From positions 113,666 through 177,665 of the forward strand of contig NZ_JAHWXY010000006.1 in NCBI RefSeq assembly GCF_024281235.1: DNA of 64,000 nucleotides. The letters are read 5' to 3'. Positions 1 to 9,403 of the stretch are shown here, piece by piece. Source of the stretch: Shinella daejeonensis (lineage in GTDB: Bacteria; Pseudomonadota; Alphaproteobacteria; Rhizobiales; Rhizobiaceae). Numbering within the stretch: position 1 is the stretch's first letter; every line of letters begins with the position of its first letter. The position numbers and the translations under genes are program-made. The notes below the pieces were generated by a model. The model was given only the letters and a program-made list of their open reading frames with translations. It ran no database searches and had not been told where the DNA came from.

Positions 1-585
1 CAGCATGCCCAGAGCGGTACGCCGCACGAGGAGAGCGACGACGATCCCGAAGGCCAGCCAGATCACCACCGGCATGGGCAGGCCGAAGAGCGATCCGCTG
101 CCGATGAAGATCAGCCCCGGATCGTTGAAGGTGAGGATCGCGCCCTCGGTGATGAGCTGGGCGATGCCGCGTCCGGCCACCATCAGCACCAGTGTCGCGA
201 TGATCGGCTGGATATCGAGCACGGCCACCAGGACGCCGTTCCACAGGCCGCAGAGAACGCCCGCGCCGAGCGTGACGAGAAGCGTCACGGCCAGCGAATG
301 CCCGGAGGTGATGCAGGCGGCCGCCACCGCGCCGCAGATCGCCATGACCGCGCCGACCGAAAGATCGATGCCCTTGGTGGCGATGACCACCGTCATGCCG
401 ATCGCCAGCAGCGCCACCGGCGCACCGCGGTTGAGGATATCGACGAGACTGCCGTAAAGCCGGCCGTTCTGGATCTCCAGCCGGAAGAAGTCCGGAAAGG
501 CGAAGGAAATCATCAGCAGGATGACCGCAAGCGCGGCCACCTGCGGCAGCAGGCGAAGCACATGAAGGCTGAGAAAGCGGCTCAT
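1..585 (-). CDS. ytfT: ABC sugar transporter permease, YtfT-like (partial)
   Basis: Inner-membrane permease of a ribose/galactofuranose-type importer. The first 195 codons are in the window and the gene runs off the left edge. The reading frame opens with MSRFLSLHVL, has hydrophobic stretches (LLPQVAALAVILLMISFAF and several later ones) and the typical family signature VIATKGIDLSVGAVMA, in which the protein engages the ATPase. The ATG overlaps the stop of the upstream ATPase gene (ATGA), so the two are translationally coupled. It forms one operon with the ATPase and the binding protein. The substrate is inferred from similarity to YtfQRT; ribose or another pentose/furanose remains possible. 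Confidence 0.85.
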   Translation of the reverse strand, partial: MSRFLSLHVLRLLPQVAALAVILLMISFAFPDFFRLEIQNGRLYGSLVDILNRGAPVALLAIGMTVVIATKGIDLSVGAVMAICGAVAAACITSGHSLAVTLLVTLGAGVLCGLWNGVLVAVLDIQPIIATLVLMVAGRGIAQLITEGAILTFNDPGLIFIGSGSLFGLPMPVVIWLAFGIVVALLVRRTALGML

Positions 586-2129
586 GCCTGCGCCCTCTCC
601 GTGGCGGCGATGGCCTCGACGATGGCCGCCGTCGTCACCCGTTCGCCGCTCAGTTCGGCCACATGGGCACGGTCCCGCAACACGATGACCCGGCTCGAAT
701 AGGCCACGAGTTCCTCCAGTTCGGAGGAGATGACGATAAGGGACATGCCGTTCTCGCAAAGGGATTCGATGAGACGGATGATTTCCGCATGCGCCCCCAC
801 ATCGATGCCGCGCGTCGGCTCGTCGAGGATCAGAAAATCCGGATTGGTGGCAAGCCAGCGGGCGAGGATGACTTTCTGCTGGTTGCCGCCGGAAAGAAGC
901 CGGATCGGCTTTTCCCGGTCGGTGGTGCGGATGTCGAGCGCCTTGATGTAGTGATCGGCGAGCCGGTCCTGTTCCGCGCGGCCGAGCGGGCGCGCCCAGC
1001 CGCGCCGGGCCTGGAGCGCAAGGGCGATATTCTCGCGCACCGACAGGTCGCCGACGATGCCGTCGACCTTCCGGTCCTCCGGGCAGAAACCGAATTTCTC
1101 GCGGATCGCCGCGCGCGGCGAGGACAGATCGAGCCGCCGGCCGCCGGCCTCCGCCGTGCCGCTGTCGGCGCGCTCCGCCCCGAACAGGATCTCCGCCGTT
1201 TCCGTGCGGCCCGAGCCCAGCAGGCCGGCGACGCCGACCACCTCGCCGGCCCTGACGTCGAGGTCGAAGGGCCGGATGCGGCCGCTGCGGCCATAATTGC
1301 GGAAGCGGAAGCGCACCTCGCCGGCCCCCGCGGCGGCACGGCCGTGGGCATCATCCGCCGCATCCGCGAGTTCGCGGCCGAGCATCATCGCGATAAGGTC
1401 GCGGCGTGACAGTCCGGCGGCCTCCTGCGTGCCGACGAGGCGGCCGTTGCGCAGCACGGTGATACGGTCGGCAATCTCGTAGACCTGCTCGAGAAAATGC
1501 GTGATGAAGACGATGCCGAGACCCCGATCGCGCAGACGGCGCACGATGCGGAACAGCATCGCCACCTCATGCGCATCGAGACTGGCGGTCGGCTCGTCGA
1601 GGATCAGCACCTTGCCGGAAAGATCGACCGCGCGCGCGATGGCCACCACCTGCTGCACGGCGACGGAATACCCTGAAAGCCCGGCTGCGACATCGATGTC
1701 CAGGTCGTATTGCGCCAGCAGCACCCGGGCGCGGCGATTCATCTCCCGCGTGTCGACGAGGCCGAAGCGACGCGGTTGCCGGCCGAGAAAGAGGTTTTCC
1801 GCGACGGTGAGGTTCGGCAGGAGGTTCACCTCCTGATAGACCGTTCCGATGCCCAGGTTCTGCGCCTCCAGCGTATCGCGGGGATCGACCTCCACGCCGT
1901 CAAGGACGATGCGGCCGGCATTGCGCCGATAGGCGCCCGTCAGGCATTTCACGAGCGTGGATTTTCCCGCGCCGTTCTCTCCGAGCAGGGCGTGCACCTC
2001 GCCTCGCCGCAAGGAGAAATCGACCTGATCGAGCGCCTTGGCGCCGGGAAAGCTCTTGTCGATCCCCGTCGCCGCAAGAACAAGAGGATTGTCCGACTGC
2101 ATGATCGCGACCTGTCTGTCGTTAGCCAT
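582..2129 (-). CDS. ytfR: Sugar ABC transporter, tandem ATP-binding protein, YtfR-like
   Basis: Energises the YtfQ/YtfT importer from the cytoplasmic face. It has two fused ABC domains, about 516 residues (family about 500). Domain 1 has an intact Walker A (GENGAGKST, residues 50-58) and the Walker B stretch VLILDEPTASLD. Domain 2 has the degenerate Walker A GLLGSGRTE seen in carbohydrate-uptake CUT2 ATPases, then the signature LSGGNQQK and LILDEPTRGID. The frame is open much further upstream, but homology begins near residue 14, so I chose the ATG at 2129; the ATG at 2102 is an alternative. It lies about 107 bp downstream of the binding-protein gene and overlaps the permease start. Confidence 0.92.
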   Translation of the reverse strand: MANDRQVAIMQSDNPLVLAATGIDKSFPGAKALDQVDFSLRRGEVHALLGENGAGKSTLVKCLTGAYRRNAGRIVLDGVEVDPRDTLEAQNLGIGTVYQEVNLLPNLTVAENLFLGRQPRRFGLVDTREMNRRARVLLAQYDLDIDVAAGLSGYSVAVQQVVAIARAVDLSGKVLILDEPTASLDAHEVAMLFRIVRRLRDRGLGIVFITHFLEQVYEIADRITVLRNGRLVGTQEAAGLSRRDLIAMMLGRELADAADDAHGRAAAGAGEVRFRFRNYGRSGRIRPFDLDVRAGEVVGVAGLLGSGRTETAEILFGAERADSGTAEAGGRRLDLSSPRAAIREKFGFCPEDRKVDGIVGDLSVRENIALALQARRGWARPLGRAEQDRLADHYIKALDIRTTDREKPIRLLSGGNQQKVILARWLATNPDFLILDEPTRGIDVGAHAEIIRLIESLCENGMSLIVISSELEELVAYSSRVIVLRDRAHVAELSGERVTTAAIVEAIAATERAQA

Positions 2130-2236
2130 TCGTCCCGAAGAAACAGGCGGGGACGAAACGGAAGCCACAACGCCCCTCGCAAGGCGATGCGGCCGGGACG
2201 GCCGCCGCGCACCGGGCACGCGGCGGCCTCTCAGGA

Positions 2237-3199
2237 TCAGTAGCCGAGGCCCTTCTTCTCTTCGTAGACCTTCATCGGATCGTCGGCCTGCGTATAGAGT
2301 TTGGATTCGGTCTGGATCCACTTCGGGGGAGCCGTTCCGTCCTTGCGATAGGCATCGAGGGCGTCGAAGGCGGGGCCTGCCATATTCGGCGTCAGTTCGA
2401 CCGTGGCATTGGCTTCGCCTGCGGCCATGGCTTCGAAGATGTCCGGCACCGCATCGATGGAGACGACGAGAATGTCCGTGCCCGGCTTCAGGCCCGCTTC
2501 CTTGATCGCCTGAATGGCGCCGACGGCCATGTCGTCGTTATGGGCGTAAAGCGCACAGATGTTCTTTCCGCCGTCTTCCGCCTTGAGGAAGCTCTCCATG
2601 ACCTCCTTGCCCTTGGTGCGGGTGAAGTCGCCGGTCTGGCTGCGGATGATCTTCAGGTTGTCATGGCTTTCCAGCGCCTGCTCGAAACCCTTCTTGCGGT
2701 CGATGGCCGGCGAGGAGCCGGTGGTGCCCTGAAGTTCGACGACATTGCACGGCTTGCCTGCCACCGTATCGGCCAGCCACTGGCCGGCGACGTTGCCCTC
2801 ATGAACGAGGTCGGAGGTGATGGCCGTCAGATAGAGATCGTCAGCGGCATCGACGGTACGGTCAAGCAGGACGACGGGAATTTCCGCCTCTTTCGCTTCC
2901 TGCAACACCTCGTCCCAGCCGGTCGCGACAACCGGCGCCAGCAGGATGGCATCCACCCCTTGAGCGATGAAGGACCGCAGGGCCTTGATCTGATTTTCCT
3001 GTTTCTGCTGGGCGTCGGCGAACTTCAGGTCGATGCCGCGCTCTTCGGCCTGCTGCTTGGTCAGCGTCGTCTCGGCGGCGCGCCAGCCGGACTCGGATCC
3101 GATCTGCGAGAAGCCGACCGTCATTTCCGCAGCCGCAGCAGCGCTGAAAAACGAGACGGCAAGAACTGTGGCACCGGCAAGTGCGGCTTTGATTGTCAT
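2237..3199 (-). CDS. ytfQ: Sugar ABC transporter periplasmic binding protein, YtfQ-like
   Basis: Periplasmic solute receptor that delivers a sugar to the YtfR/YtfT importer. It has 320 residues, close to the 318 of E. coli YtfQ. The first 24 residues form a signal peptide (charged start, hydrophobic core, AAAAA cleavage region). The mature part begins with EMTVGFSQIGSESGWR, the family N-terminus, and the LacI-like type-1 binding fold continues through QGVDAILLAPV and ILVVSIDAVPDIF. A strong ribosome site (GGGAGGA) precedes the ATG. It is the first gene of the operon and is read from an AT-rich promoter region. Galactofuranose is the inferred ligand; ribose-family sugars are possible. Confidence 0.9.
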   Translation of the reverse strand: MTIKAALAGATVLAVSFFSAAAAAEMTVGFSQIGSESGWRAAETTLTKQQAEERGIDLKFADAQQKQENQIKALRSFIAQGVDAILLAPVVATGWDEVLQEAKEAEIPVVLLDRTVDAADDLYLTAITSDLVHEGNVAGQWLADTVAGKPCNVVELQGTTGSSPAIDRKKGFEQALESHDNLKIIRSQTGDFTRTKGKEVMESFLKAEDGGKNICALYAHNDDMAVGAIQAIKEAGLKPGTDILVVSIDAVPDIFEAMAAGEANATVELTPNMAGPAFDALDAYRKDGTAPPKWIQTESKLYTQADDPMKVYEEKKGLGY

Positions 3200-3534
3200 G
3201 ATGTCCTCCCAAAGAAAGCTGCCGCTCGGCAGCAGGAGAAAAACATCATATTATATTACTATTGTAAACCGTAAATTTTAGCCGTCTCTTTCCTCGCGGA
3301 CCAAAGCTCCGGGCCCGGCCGGAACCGTCAAGGGAACGCCGATCCGGCCGCGCCGCGCCGCCGGCACATAAACCCGATGAACACTTGCAATAAGGGGATT
3401 TCATTGTCTATTAGCGAAAACGCTCGACCGGCAGCCCGGACAATCCGTTTTTCCGGGAGGGAAAACCGGGCAGATATTCCACAGCGTGACGCTCCGGCAC
3501 CGGCAAGCTATGGCGAGAGATTGACAGACCGAGT
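3200..3534. promoter_or_regulatory. Divergent intergenic region between ytfQ and a glycosyltransferase gene
   Basis: 335 bp with no gene. The stretch 3245-3282 is markedly AT-rich (TATTATATTACTATTGTAAA) in an otherwise GC-rich neighbourhood. It is the likely promoter/operator for the leftward ytfQRT operon; read on the minus strand it contains TTTAC and TATAAT-like elements, but spacing is not ideal and I do not assign exact boxes. The rightward gene at 3535 has no strong Shine-Dalgarno sequence visible in the preceding bases. Confidence 0.4.
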
Positions 3535-5229
3535 ATGCGAGTCCTTTTTCTGATCCTTGCCCACCATGAGCCGCAGCAACTCGCCGAACTTGCGCAAACT
3601 CTGGTATCGGCGGGCAGTAACGCGGAGGCGCTGATCCATTTCGACGGCAACGCCCGGCGCGAGGATTTTGAGCTTCTGGAAAAAGCCACCGCCCATTCCG
3701 ACCGCATCCGGCTCGTGCGGGAGCGCATCGCTTGCAAATGGGGCGACTACAGCCTCGTGCAAGCCGTCATAAACGGCCTTTGCGATGCGCGCGCATCGTC
3801 CCGGGAGTACGATTATGTCGTTCTCCTGAGCGGTTCCTGCCTGCCATGCCGCCCGATCCGGCAACTGGAGCGCTATCTTCACGAACACAACGGCACGGAA
3901 TTCATCGAGGCGTGCGATGAAACCTGGATAACCGGCGGCCTGCGCCGCGAGCGCCACGAGTTCTACTACCCGGTGCCGGCCTCTCCGACCAAAAGCAGGA
4001 TCGAGAATTCCATCGTCGCCCTGCAACGCCGCCTGAAAATCAAGCGGAAGGCGCCAGCGGGCCTCGACGTCAAATTCGGCTCCCAATGGTGGGGCCTGAC
4101 CTGGCAAACATGCCTGAAGCTTCTGGATTTCATGGCGGAAAATCCGTCAGTCGAAGCCTTCTTCCGCAAGACCTACATACCGGATGAAATGGTCTTCCCG
4201 ACGATCGTCAACCATCTGGCCGCCCCAAGGGTCGGCGGTTTCGGGCTGACGTTCTTCCAGTTCACCAATTTCGGCAAACCCGTCACCTTTTACGACGACC
4301 ACCGGAATTATCCCTTCACGCTCGACAGGTTCTTCTTTCGCAAGGCCTCCAGCGAAGCGGTGAACCTGCGCCGGACGGCGCTTGCGATAGCGCGCGCGGC
4401 AGATGGCGGCGAGGATCTCTCCGGCATCGGACGGCCGAACACCGATTACCGGATCAGGATCGACGCCCAGATCAACCACCCCGTGCCGGGGCAGATCTTC
4501 TACCGCGATCAGTTCTGCGACGTGAACGCCGCGATGGTGCGGCGGCTGGCAAGACCCTATGTGATCGTTTGCGGGCCGCCATCGCAGGTCGACACCGTCC
4601 TGTCCGCGCTCGATCCCCGAATTTTCGAGACGTTCGGGCGGCTGTACAAAGCGGGCGATATCGATTTCGGCAAGGGACGGAGCACATTCGGCGGTCTCCG
4701 GCGGAACGGCGTCCACATACGCGACATGCATCCCTTTCTCTTTCTGGTCAGGATTCTTCAGAGAACCGACAAGATCCCCGTATTGTCATGGGCGCCCGGA
4801 GATTGCCGCCGGATGCTGGAGGGCGCAATCGACGATCCGAATGCCCTGGTCATCTCCCTGCCGCCGATCGGGCGCAGCGCGAAGGAAAGCGCGGACCGGT
4901 GGCGACAATCCATATCCGCTCCCTGCCGGCAAGGGGATGGGAAGCCGTCATCGGATCCGAACGTCACGCAACCGCAGCCCCCCGTCCCCATCCATGCCGC
5001 ATTGTTGTCAGGCATCGGCGGCCATTACGACGCCCGCGTGCTGGCATGCCCCCGGCCCCGTGACGCGACACCGGCCGAGATGCAGGCGTGCGCCGACATA
5101 TACCGCCAGAGCTTCACGAGGCTGAAGCATCGGTCGTCGGCCTGGCTTACCCATATCCATGAAACGCTGGCGTCGCTGACAGCAGGGGAGACCGGCGACC
5201 GACCGGAAAAACATGGAGGAAATCCATGA
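3535..5229 (+). CDS. Core-2/I-branching-type glycosyltransferase (GT14-like) with C-terminal extra domain
   Basis: Predicted cytoplasmic or peripheral glycosyltransferase of 564 residues. The N-terminal half resembles the Branch family (beta-1,6-GlcNAc or xylosyl transferases): FLILAHHEPQQL at the start, VVLLSGSCLPCRP around residue 95, and the diagnostic FGSQWWGLTW near residue 181, followed by IPDEMVFPTIV. The C-terminal half (IYVICGPPSQ-like region to the end) resembles the DUF5928-type extension found on such alphaproteobacterial enzymes, possibly a nucleotide-binding sulfotransferase-like fold. It overlaps the next glycosyltransferase by 4 bp (ATGA), so both are co-expressed. The context suggests surface polysaccharide decoration. 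The exact donor and acceptor cannot be read from the sequence. Confidence 0.75.
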   Translation: MRVLFLILAHHEPQQLAELAQTLVSAGSNAEALIHFDGNARREDFELLEKATAHSDRIRLVRERIACKWGDYSLVQAVINGLCDARASSREYDYVVLLSGSCLPCRPIRQLERYLHEHNGTEFIEACDETWITGGLRRERHEFYYPVPASPTKSRIENSIVALQRRLKIKRKAPAGLDVKFGSQWWGLTWQTCLKLLDFMAENPSVEAFFRKTYIPDEMVFPTIVNHLAAPRVGGFGLTFFQFTNFGKPVTFYDDHRNYPFTLDRFFFRKASSEAVNLRRTALAIARAADGGEDLSGIGRPNTDYRIRIDAQINHPVPGQIFYRDQFCDVNAAMVRRLARPYVIVCGPPSQVDTVLSALDPRIFETFGRLYKAGDIDFGKGRSTFGGLRRNGVHIRDMHPFLFLVRILQRTDKIPVLSWAPGDCRRMLEGAIDDPNALVISLPPIGRSAKESADRWRQSISAPCRQGDGKPSSDPNVTQPQPPVPIHAALLSGIGGHYDARVLACPRPRDATPAEMQACADIYRQSFTRLKHRSSAWLTHIHETLASLTAGETGDRPEKHGGNP

Positions 5230-6239
5230 AACTCCTGAAAAAGATTTCAAAGGAAATCTCCGACTTTTATCTGTACTTCCGGCTTTTCCTCGAAGACCGC
5301 CTGGCGGGCCGGAGCCTGACCCTCGTTCAGGACAGATTGGGCGCGATAAGGAAACGGGACATTCTTCTCGTCTCGTGCCTGCGGAACGAACGCTTCCGCA
5401 TGCCGGCCTTCGTCGACTACTATCGCAAGCTGGGCGTCAGCCATTTCCTGTTCGTGGACAACGACTCCACGGACGGCTTCATGGACTGGGCCGGAACGCA
5501 GGAGGACGTGACGGTCTGGCACACCGCGGCAAGCTACCGGGATGCGAAATTCGGGATGCTCTGGCTCAACGACATCCTGCGGCGGCATTGCCGCGGCCAC
5601 TGGTGCGTGGTCGTCGATCCGGACGAATTTCTCGTCTATCCCTATATGGAGACCCGAAGCCTCGCCGCGCTGACCCAGTTTCTCGACGAGGAAAAACGTC
5701 CCTGCATGCATACGCTGATGCTGGACGCCTATGGCAAGGGCCCGCTGGAGGAAAGCCTCCTTGCGGAAGGGCAGGATCCGTTCGAAGTCTGCCCCTATTT
5801 CGACAAGGACGGCTATTTGCAGGTCCCGAGCTGGGGGCATTCCACCTGGATTCGCGGCGGACCGCGGCTACGCGTGCATTTCGCCGAAAATCCCGACGAG
5901 GCGCCGGCGCTCAACAAGGTCCCGCTGATCAAGTGGCGCTTCCACTATCACTACAATATGTCCATGCATGACGCGCGGCCCTTCTACCTGAACCGCGCCC
6001 ATCGGATCGGCAACGTATCGACCTCGGGCGTGCTGTTCCATTTCAAGATGGTTTCCTCCCTCATCGCCAAGGCGGAGGAGGAAAGCCAGCGCAAGGAACA
6101 CTATGCGGACGGCCGGGAATACGACCGGTATCTGGCGGCCGAACAGGTTAGCTTCTACGAGCCGGGGATCAGTTGCCGTTACGAGAGGCCCGGACAACTC
6201 GTCGCGCTCGGGCTGATGTCTCCCGGGCAATGGTTCTAG
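5226..6239 (+). CDS. Glycosyltransferase family 2-like protein
   Basis: 337-residue glycosyltransferase of the GT2/GT92-like type (Glyco_tranf_2_4 family). Features seen are VSCLRNERFRMPAFVDYYRKL near residue 55, LFVDNDSTDG near residue 77 (nucleotide-sugar binding) and VVVDPDEFLVYPY near residue 128, with the metal-binding DPDE acidic motif. Such proteins transfer single sugars to surface glycans. The start codon overlaps the stop of the upstream branching enzyme gene. It faces the leftward sulfotransferase operon and is separated from it by an inverted repeat that may terminate both transcripts. Substrate unknown. Confidence 0.8.
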   Translation: MKLLKKISKEISDFYLYFRLFLEDRLAGRSLTLVQDRLGAIRKRDILLVSCLRNERFRMPAFVDYYRKLGVSHFLFVDNDSTDGFMDWAGTQEDVTVWHTAASYRDAKFGMLWLNDILRRHCRGHWCVVVDPDEFLVYPYMETRSLAALTQFLDEEKRPCMHTLMLDAYGKGPLEESLLAEGQDPFEVCPYFDKDGYLQVPSWGHSTWIRGGPRLRVHFAENPDEAPALNKVPLIKWRFHYHYNMSMHDARPFYLNRAHRIGNVSTSGVLFHFKMVSSLIAKAEEESQRKEHYADGREYDRYLAAEQVSFYEPGISCRYERPGQLVALGLMSPGQWF

Positions 6240-6277
6240 AGCGGTTCCGGTTTTCACAGAATCGGTAGAAACCGGTT
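6235..6277. repeat. Intergenic inverted repeat of CTCTAGAGC/TCTAGAGC type
   Basis: TCTAGAGCGGTTCCGGTTTT followed by a short spacer and AAACCGGTTCC; the CCGGTTT/AAACCGG arms can form a hairpin. It overlaps the stop codon of the rightward glycosyltransferase gene and lies between two convergent genes, so it may act as a bidirectional terminator. Similar CTCTAG-type motifs recur at 53557 and 59187 in this window, which fits a dispersed rhizobial intergenic repeat. Confidence 0.55.
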
Positions 6278-6311
6278 CCCGTTGCGCCGGAAACGCTCCA
6301 GCCGCGCCTGC

Positions 6312-7208
6312 CTATCCGGCCAGCAAGGGGCGCTCAACTTTCGGGGGGATAAGCCAGAGAGCGCTGTCGAGCGCGGCGCAATCCTCCTCATAGGCCTTGC
6401 CCAGGCTCTTCCGTTTTTCGTCGGACCAGGGCGCGAAACCGTCGAATCCTTCGGATTTCAGCAGCTTGTTGCCGATCACATTGATGAGCAGGCCGGCGAC
6501 ATCGGGGCCTTTCTGCGCATCGATCAGGTCAAGCACATCGATGGCCATCTGCGAGAAGGATTCCCGTTCCGGCTTGTCCTGGGTTTTCGCCACCACAGGA
6601 ACCGGGGTTCCGAACGCCATATCCTGCAATATGCGATCGGAATGCTCGCGGAAATCTTCATACCGCCAGATTTTCGTTCGATCGGGACGGAGCCCTTTGA
6701 TAAGCCGGTCGAGAACCGATGGCCACCTCAACGCCTCGAATCGCAGATGCTCGACGAAAGCGTCGAAAGACAGGAATTTCCGTCTGAAGCGCAGGGTTTC
6801 GCAATAGGCTGAGGCGAGGAAGGAATCGTAGGATCGGATACAGCAGTAAAGCGTGATATCCGCATCGGGGAAAAGCGCCCTCACCCGGCTCAACCTCCCC
6901 TTTCCCGTGTCGAAGGGCTCGCCGCTTGCAAGGATGCGGGCGCAATTGCCGATCAGGTTCTCGTCCGACAGGATCAACCGGTCGAGGGGACCGTGGGGGA
7001 CGCCCTCGAAGACCTGCGCCGCGAGATCGCCGATCCGGAAATCCCCCGGCTCGATGTCCTTGAGGCGCGACGTGAAGGCCTTCCTGAAGGGGTCTCGCGG
7101 CATATAATCGATACCGGATTTCATCAGGTCGGGACGCGCGACCTCAAGCCGCTTCTGCATGTATGTCGTTGCGGTCTTGTGTACCCCGACGTGAAAATTG
7201 ATCTTCAT
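6312..7208 (-). CDS. Sulfotransferase-like protein
   Basis: 298 residues. The N-terminus reads MKINFHVGVHKTATTYMQ, where HKTATT (residues 10-15) matches the 5'-phosphosulfate-binding loop of PAPS-dependent sulfotransferases. A 3'-phosphate-binding segment is plausible at CCIRSYDSFLASAYCETLRF. It would be cytoplasmic and transfer sulfate from PAPS to a glycan or other acceptor. The start was chosen at 7208 because the motif begins immediately after it. It is the last gene of a leftward run that begins with the PAPS-synthesis genes. Overall similarity to characterised sulfotransferases looks low, so the acceptor is unknown. Confidence 0.65.
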   Translation of the reverse strand: MKINFHVGVHKTATTYMQKRLEVARPDLMKSGIDYMPRDPFRKAFTSRLKDIEPGDFRIGDLAAQVFEGVPHGPLDRLILSDENLIGNCARILASGEPFDTGKGRLSRVRALFPDADITLYCCIRSYDSFLASAYCETLRFRRKFLSFDAFVEHLRFEALRWPSVLDRLIKGLRPDRTKIWRYEDFREHSDRILQDMAFGTPVPVVAKTQDKPERESFSQMAIDVLDLIDAQKGPDVAGLLINVIGNKLLKSEGFDGFAPWSDEKRKSLGKAYEEDCAALDSALWLIPPKVERPLLAG

Positions 7209-7434
7209 CCTATCAACCTTATCGAACCGGTTTCCCACGCGAGGCATCGCGATGGCCATCACGATCTCCCCGGCGCAGCGGCAGGTTCTACCAGCCGCCT
7301 CGAGATATCGGATTTTGCATTGGCATTTGTCGCAATATTGTCAACCCGAAAAGGACGCTGCCGGGCGACCCGTTCACGGATTGCGCCAGTCCGGCTTCCG
7401 GCTTGCACGGGCGGCCTTTCTCATCGGCTATCGC

Positions 7435-8157
7435 TCAGATGGAATAGGCGAAGTTCTCCAGATCGGTTGCATAAATCTGCTTGCCGAGATCACGGATACG
7501 GTCCGTCAGCACCTCTTCATAGGCGAACTTGCTTTTCGGGCCTTCGTTGAAACGCGGAAACGGGATCGTCGTGGCGCCGGTACGCTTCATGACGAACTCC
7601 ATGTCCTGATCCATCGTTTCGACGCGTCCGATGAAATCGAGCGTCCTGAACCGCAGCGCATCGTTGATGATCACCGTTTGCGGAATCCAGTGCCAGTCCA
7701 GCCGGAAATCGACCGTTTTGCGTTGCGTGTCGCGGACGAGATTGAGAAACGCCAGAAAATCCGCCCGACATTCCTCCAGGCTTTCGTTGCGCAGGGAAGC
7801 GCCGTATCTGTTCTTCAACAGGACCTGCGCATCGCCGAATGCATATTGGCTTTGATGCAAGATCTTCTCGTTGAACAGCGAATAGGCCCGCTTCAGCGGA
7901 TGCCGCACCAGCGTGAATACAAAAGAACGACGAAGCGCCTCATAGACTTTCGATCTGTTGTTGTCGAAATGAATCAGTCGCGACTGCTCGATCTTATGGA
8001 TATCGAGAGGCTTTTCCGGGTAACGGCCGTGCTCCAGATGGTACATCCAGTTCTTGACCGATGTGCATCCGGCTTTCGGGACGCTGAGATAGACGAAATC
8101 GAATTTGGAGGATGCTATAAATGCCGGCATGCCCTGTCCCTGTTTTTCAACATCCAA
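7435..8157 (-). CDS. Carbohydrate sulfotransferase family protein (Sulfotransfer_2 type)
   Basis: 240 residues. The 5'-PSB loop VPKAGCTSVKNWM (residues 26-38) and 3'-PB segment TLVRHPLKRAYSLFNEKI (residues 82-99) are both clear and typical of the Golgi HNK-1/chondroitin-type family that also occurs in bacterial polysaccharide loci. The expected reaction is transfer of sulfate from PAPS to a sugar hydroxyl. A later ATG at 8130 is a possible start, since homology begins near FDFVYLSVPK. It lies between a GT2 gene and another sulfotransferase gene, downstream of cysD-cysNC-cysQ on the same strand, which supports a dedicated sulfation role. Confidence 0.82.
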   Translation of the reverse strand: MDVEKQGQGMPAFIASSKFDFVYLSVPKAGCTSVKNWMYHLEHGRYPEKPLDIHKIEQSRLIHFDNNRSKVYEALRRSFVFTLVRHPLKRAYSLFNEKILHQSQYAFGDAQVLLKNRYGASLRNESLEECRADFLAFLNLVRDTQRKTVDFRLDWHWIPQTVIINDALRFRTLDFIGRVETMDQDMEFVMKRTGATTIPFPRFNEGPKSKFAYEEVLTDRIRDLGKQIYATDLENFAYSI

Positions 8158-8268
8158 TCTGATCGACGACAGAAAGGCAAGTCCCGCAGAACGCCATCCG
8201 TTGCATCAATCTTCCCGCTTTCCACGACAAGGCACCCACCGGAAACCCGTCGAAGACATCACCACGTT

Positions 8269-9324
8269 TCATTCGCTGCGGGTGGGCGTCCGGCCGCGAT
8301 ATCGGGCCAGCAGTCCGTGGGCGAGATTCTCCTTGTTGCGCCGATAGAATTTCCGGATCTTCGTCACCTGGACGTCCACGAAGCGGTAAGCTCTATAGAG
8401 AGGAAAGGAGCCGAGGCTCGCCACGCGTTCGCGCAAGCTGCGTTTCGGCGGATCCATCAGGCGATCGTATATCGCAAGCGTCCGGACGATTTCCAGTAGG
8501 AAGCGGCCTTCCGAACCTGCCGGAACCCGCCCCCCGTTATGCAGCGTGGCGAACATCTGCTTGCGGGAATAATTGCGCAACTCTCTCGCATAGTTCACCG
8601 CCAGATCCGCCTCGCGCGAGAGGATTTCGGCAATCCGGCGGTGCTGCCGGATCGCATCGAAGTGCCTTATGTCGGTCGATCGCAGGATCGAACCCGGCCT
8701 TTGCCGATACAGCACCAGAACATCGGGAATGACATATATGGATGCGGCGCGCATGATGCATTCGGCATTCCAGACGATATCTTCATAGTAGCAGGTCGGA
8801 AAGTTCAGGTTTCCCTGCATTACGAAGCTGCGCGCATAGACCTTGTTCCAGGCGACGCCGAAGTTCTGAAGCAAATGCCGGCGTTCGGGTACGCTGTTGC
8901 GGGCTCCCTGCTCCAGCCATTTGGTGAATCTGTTCGGCTCCTTCCGGCCGTCCATGTAAAGGCGCGAGAAATTGATCATCAGTATGTCGGGCGTTTCCCG
9001 TCCGATATGGCTTGCGATCACGGGCAGCGCGTCGGGCGTCAGCAAATCGTCCCCGTCGACAAAGATATAGTAATCGCCCGCGGCCGCTCGCATGCCCTGG
9101 TTCCGTCCCTCGCCAAGGCCGAGATTCTCCTTGTTTTCGATGACGGTGAAAAGATGCGGATGGCGGACCGTCACACGCCGGATCGCGTCGAGCGTTCCGT
9201 CGGTCGATGCATTGTAAACGACGATCACCTCATAATCGCCCCGGCCCGGAAAAATACAGCTCTCCAGACAGTCTCCGATGAAGGCCTCGATATTATAGGC
9301 GACGACGATGATCGAGTATTTCAT
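8269..9324 (-). CDS. Glycosyltransferase family 2 protein
   Basis: 352-residue GT-A fold glycosyltransferase. It begins MKYSIIVVAYNIEAFIGDCL, the classical GT2 N-terminus, has NASTDGTLDAI near residue 38 and the metal-binding VDGDD at residues 89-93, and ends in a basic tail. The frame stays open 23 codons upstream, but the GT2 domain starts at the ATG at 9324, which is preceded by GGAG. It lies between the TauE-like permease gene and the carbohydrate sulfotransferase gene, all leftward. This suggests it builds the sugar chain that is sulfated. Sugar specificity is not evident. Confidence 0.85.
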   Translation of the reverse strand: MKYSIIVVAYNIEAFIGDCLESCIFPGRGDYEVIVVYNASTDGTLDAIRRVTVRHPHLFTVIENKENLGLGEGRNQGMRAAAGDYYIFVDGDDLLTPDALPVIASHIGRETPDILMINFSRLYMDGRKEPNRFTKWLEQGARNSVPERRHLLQNFGVAWNKVYARSFVMQGNLNFPTCYYEDIVWNAECIMRAASIYVIPDVLVLYRQRPGSILRSTDIRHFDAIRQHRRIAEILSREADLAVNYARELRNYSRKQMFATLHNGGRVPAGSEGRFLLEIVRTLAIYDRLMDPPKRSLRERVASLGSFPLYRAYRFVDVQVTKIRKFYRRNKENLAHGLLARYRGRTPTRSE

Positions 9325-9403
9325 CTGCCGCAGTCTCCAGTCACGAACGCCCTCTTTCTGTTCTTCCCCGCCGCGCCGGCCGGAAGGCGGCATTACGCCA
9401 TAT

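Noticed and set aside
1296..2243. Long frames opposite the ytfR gene, and many similar long antisense frames over GC-rich genes (cysNC, yidC, dapE, fmt, chemoreceptors)
   Set aside because: High GC lengthens antisense frames. The opposite strands carry full families with intact motifs and good starts.
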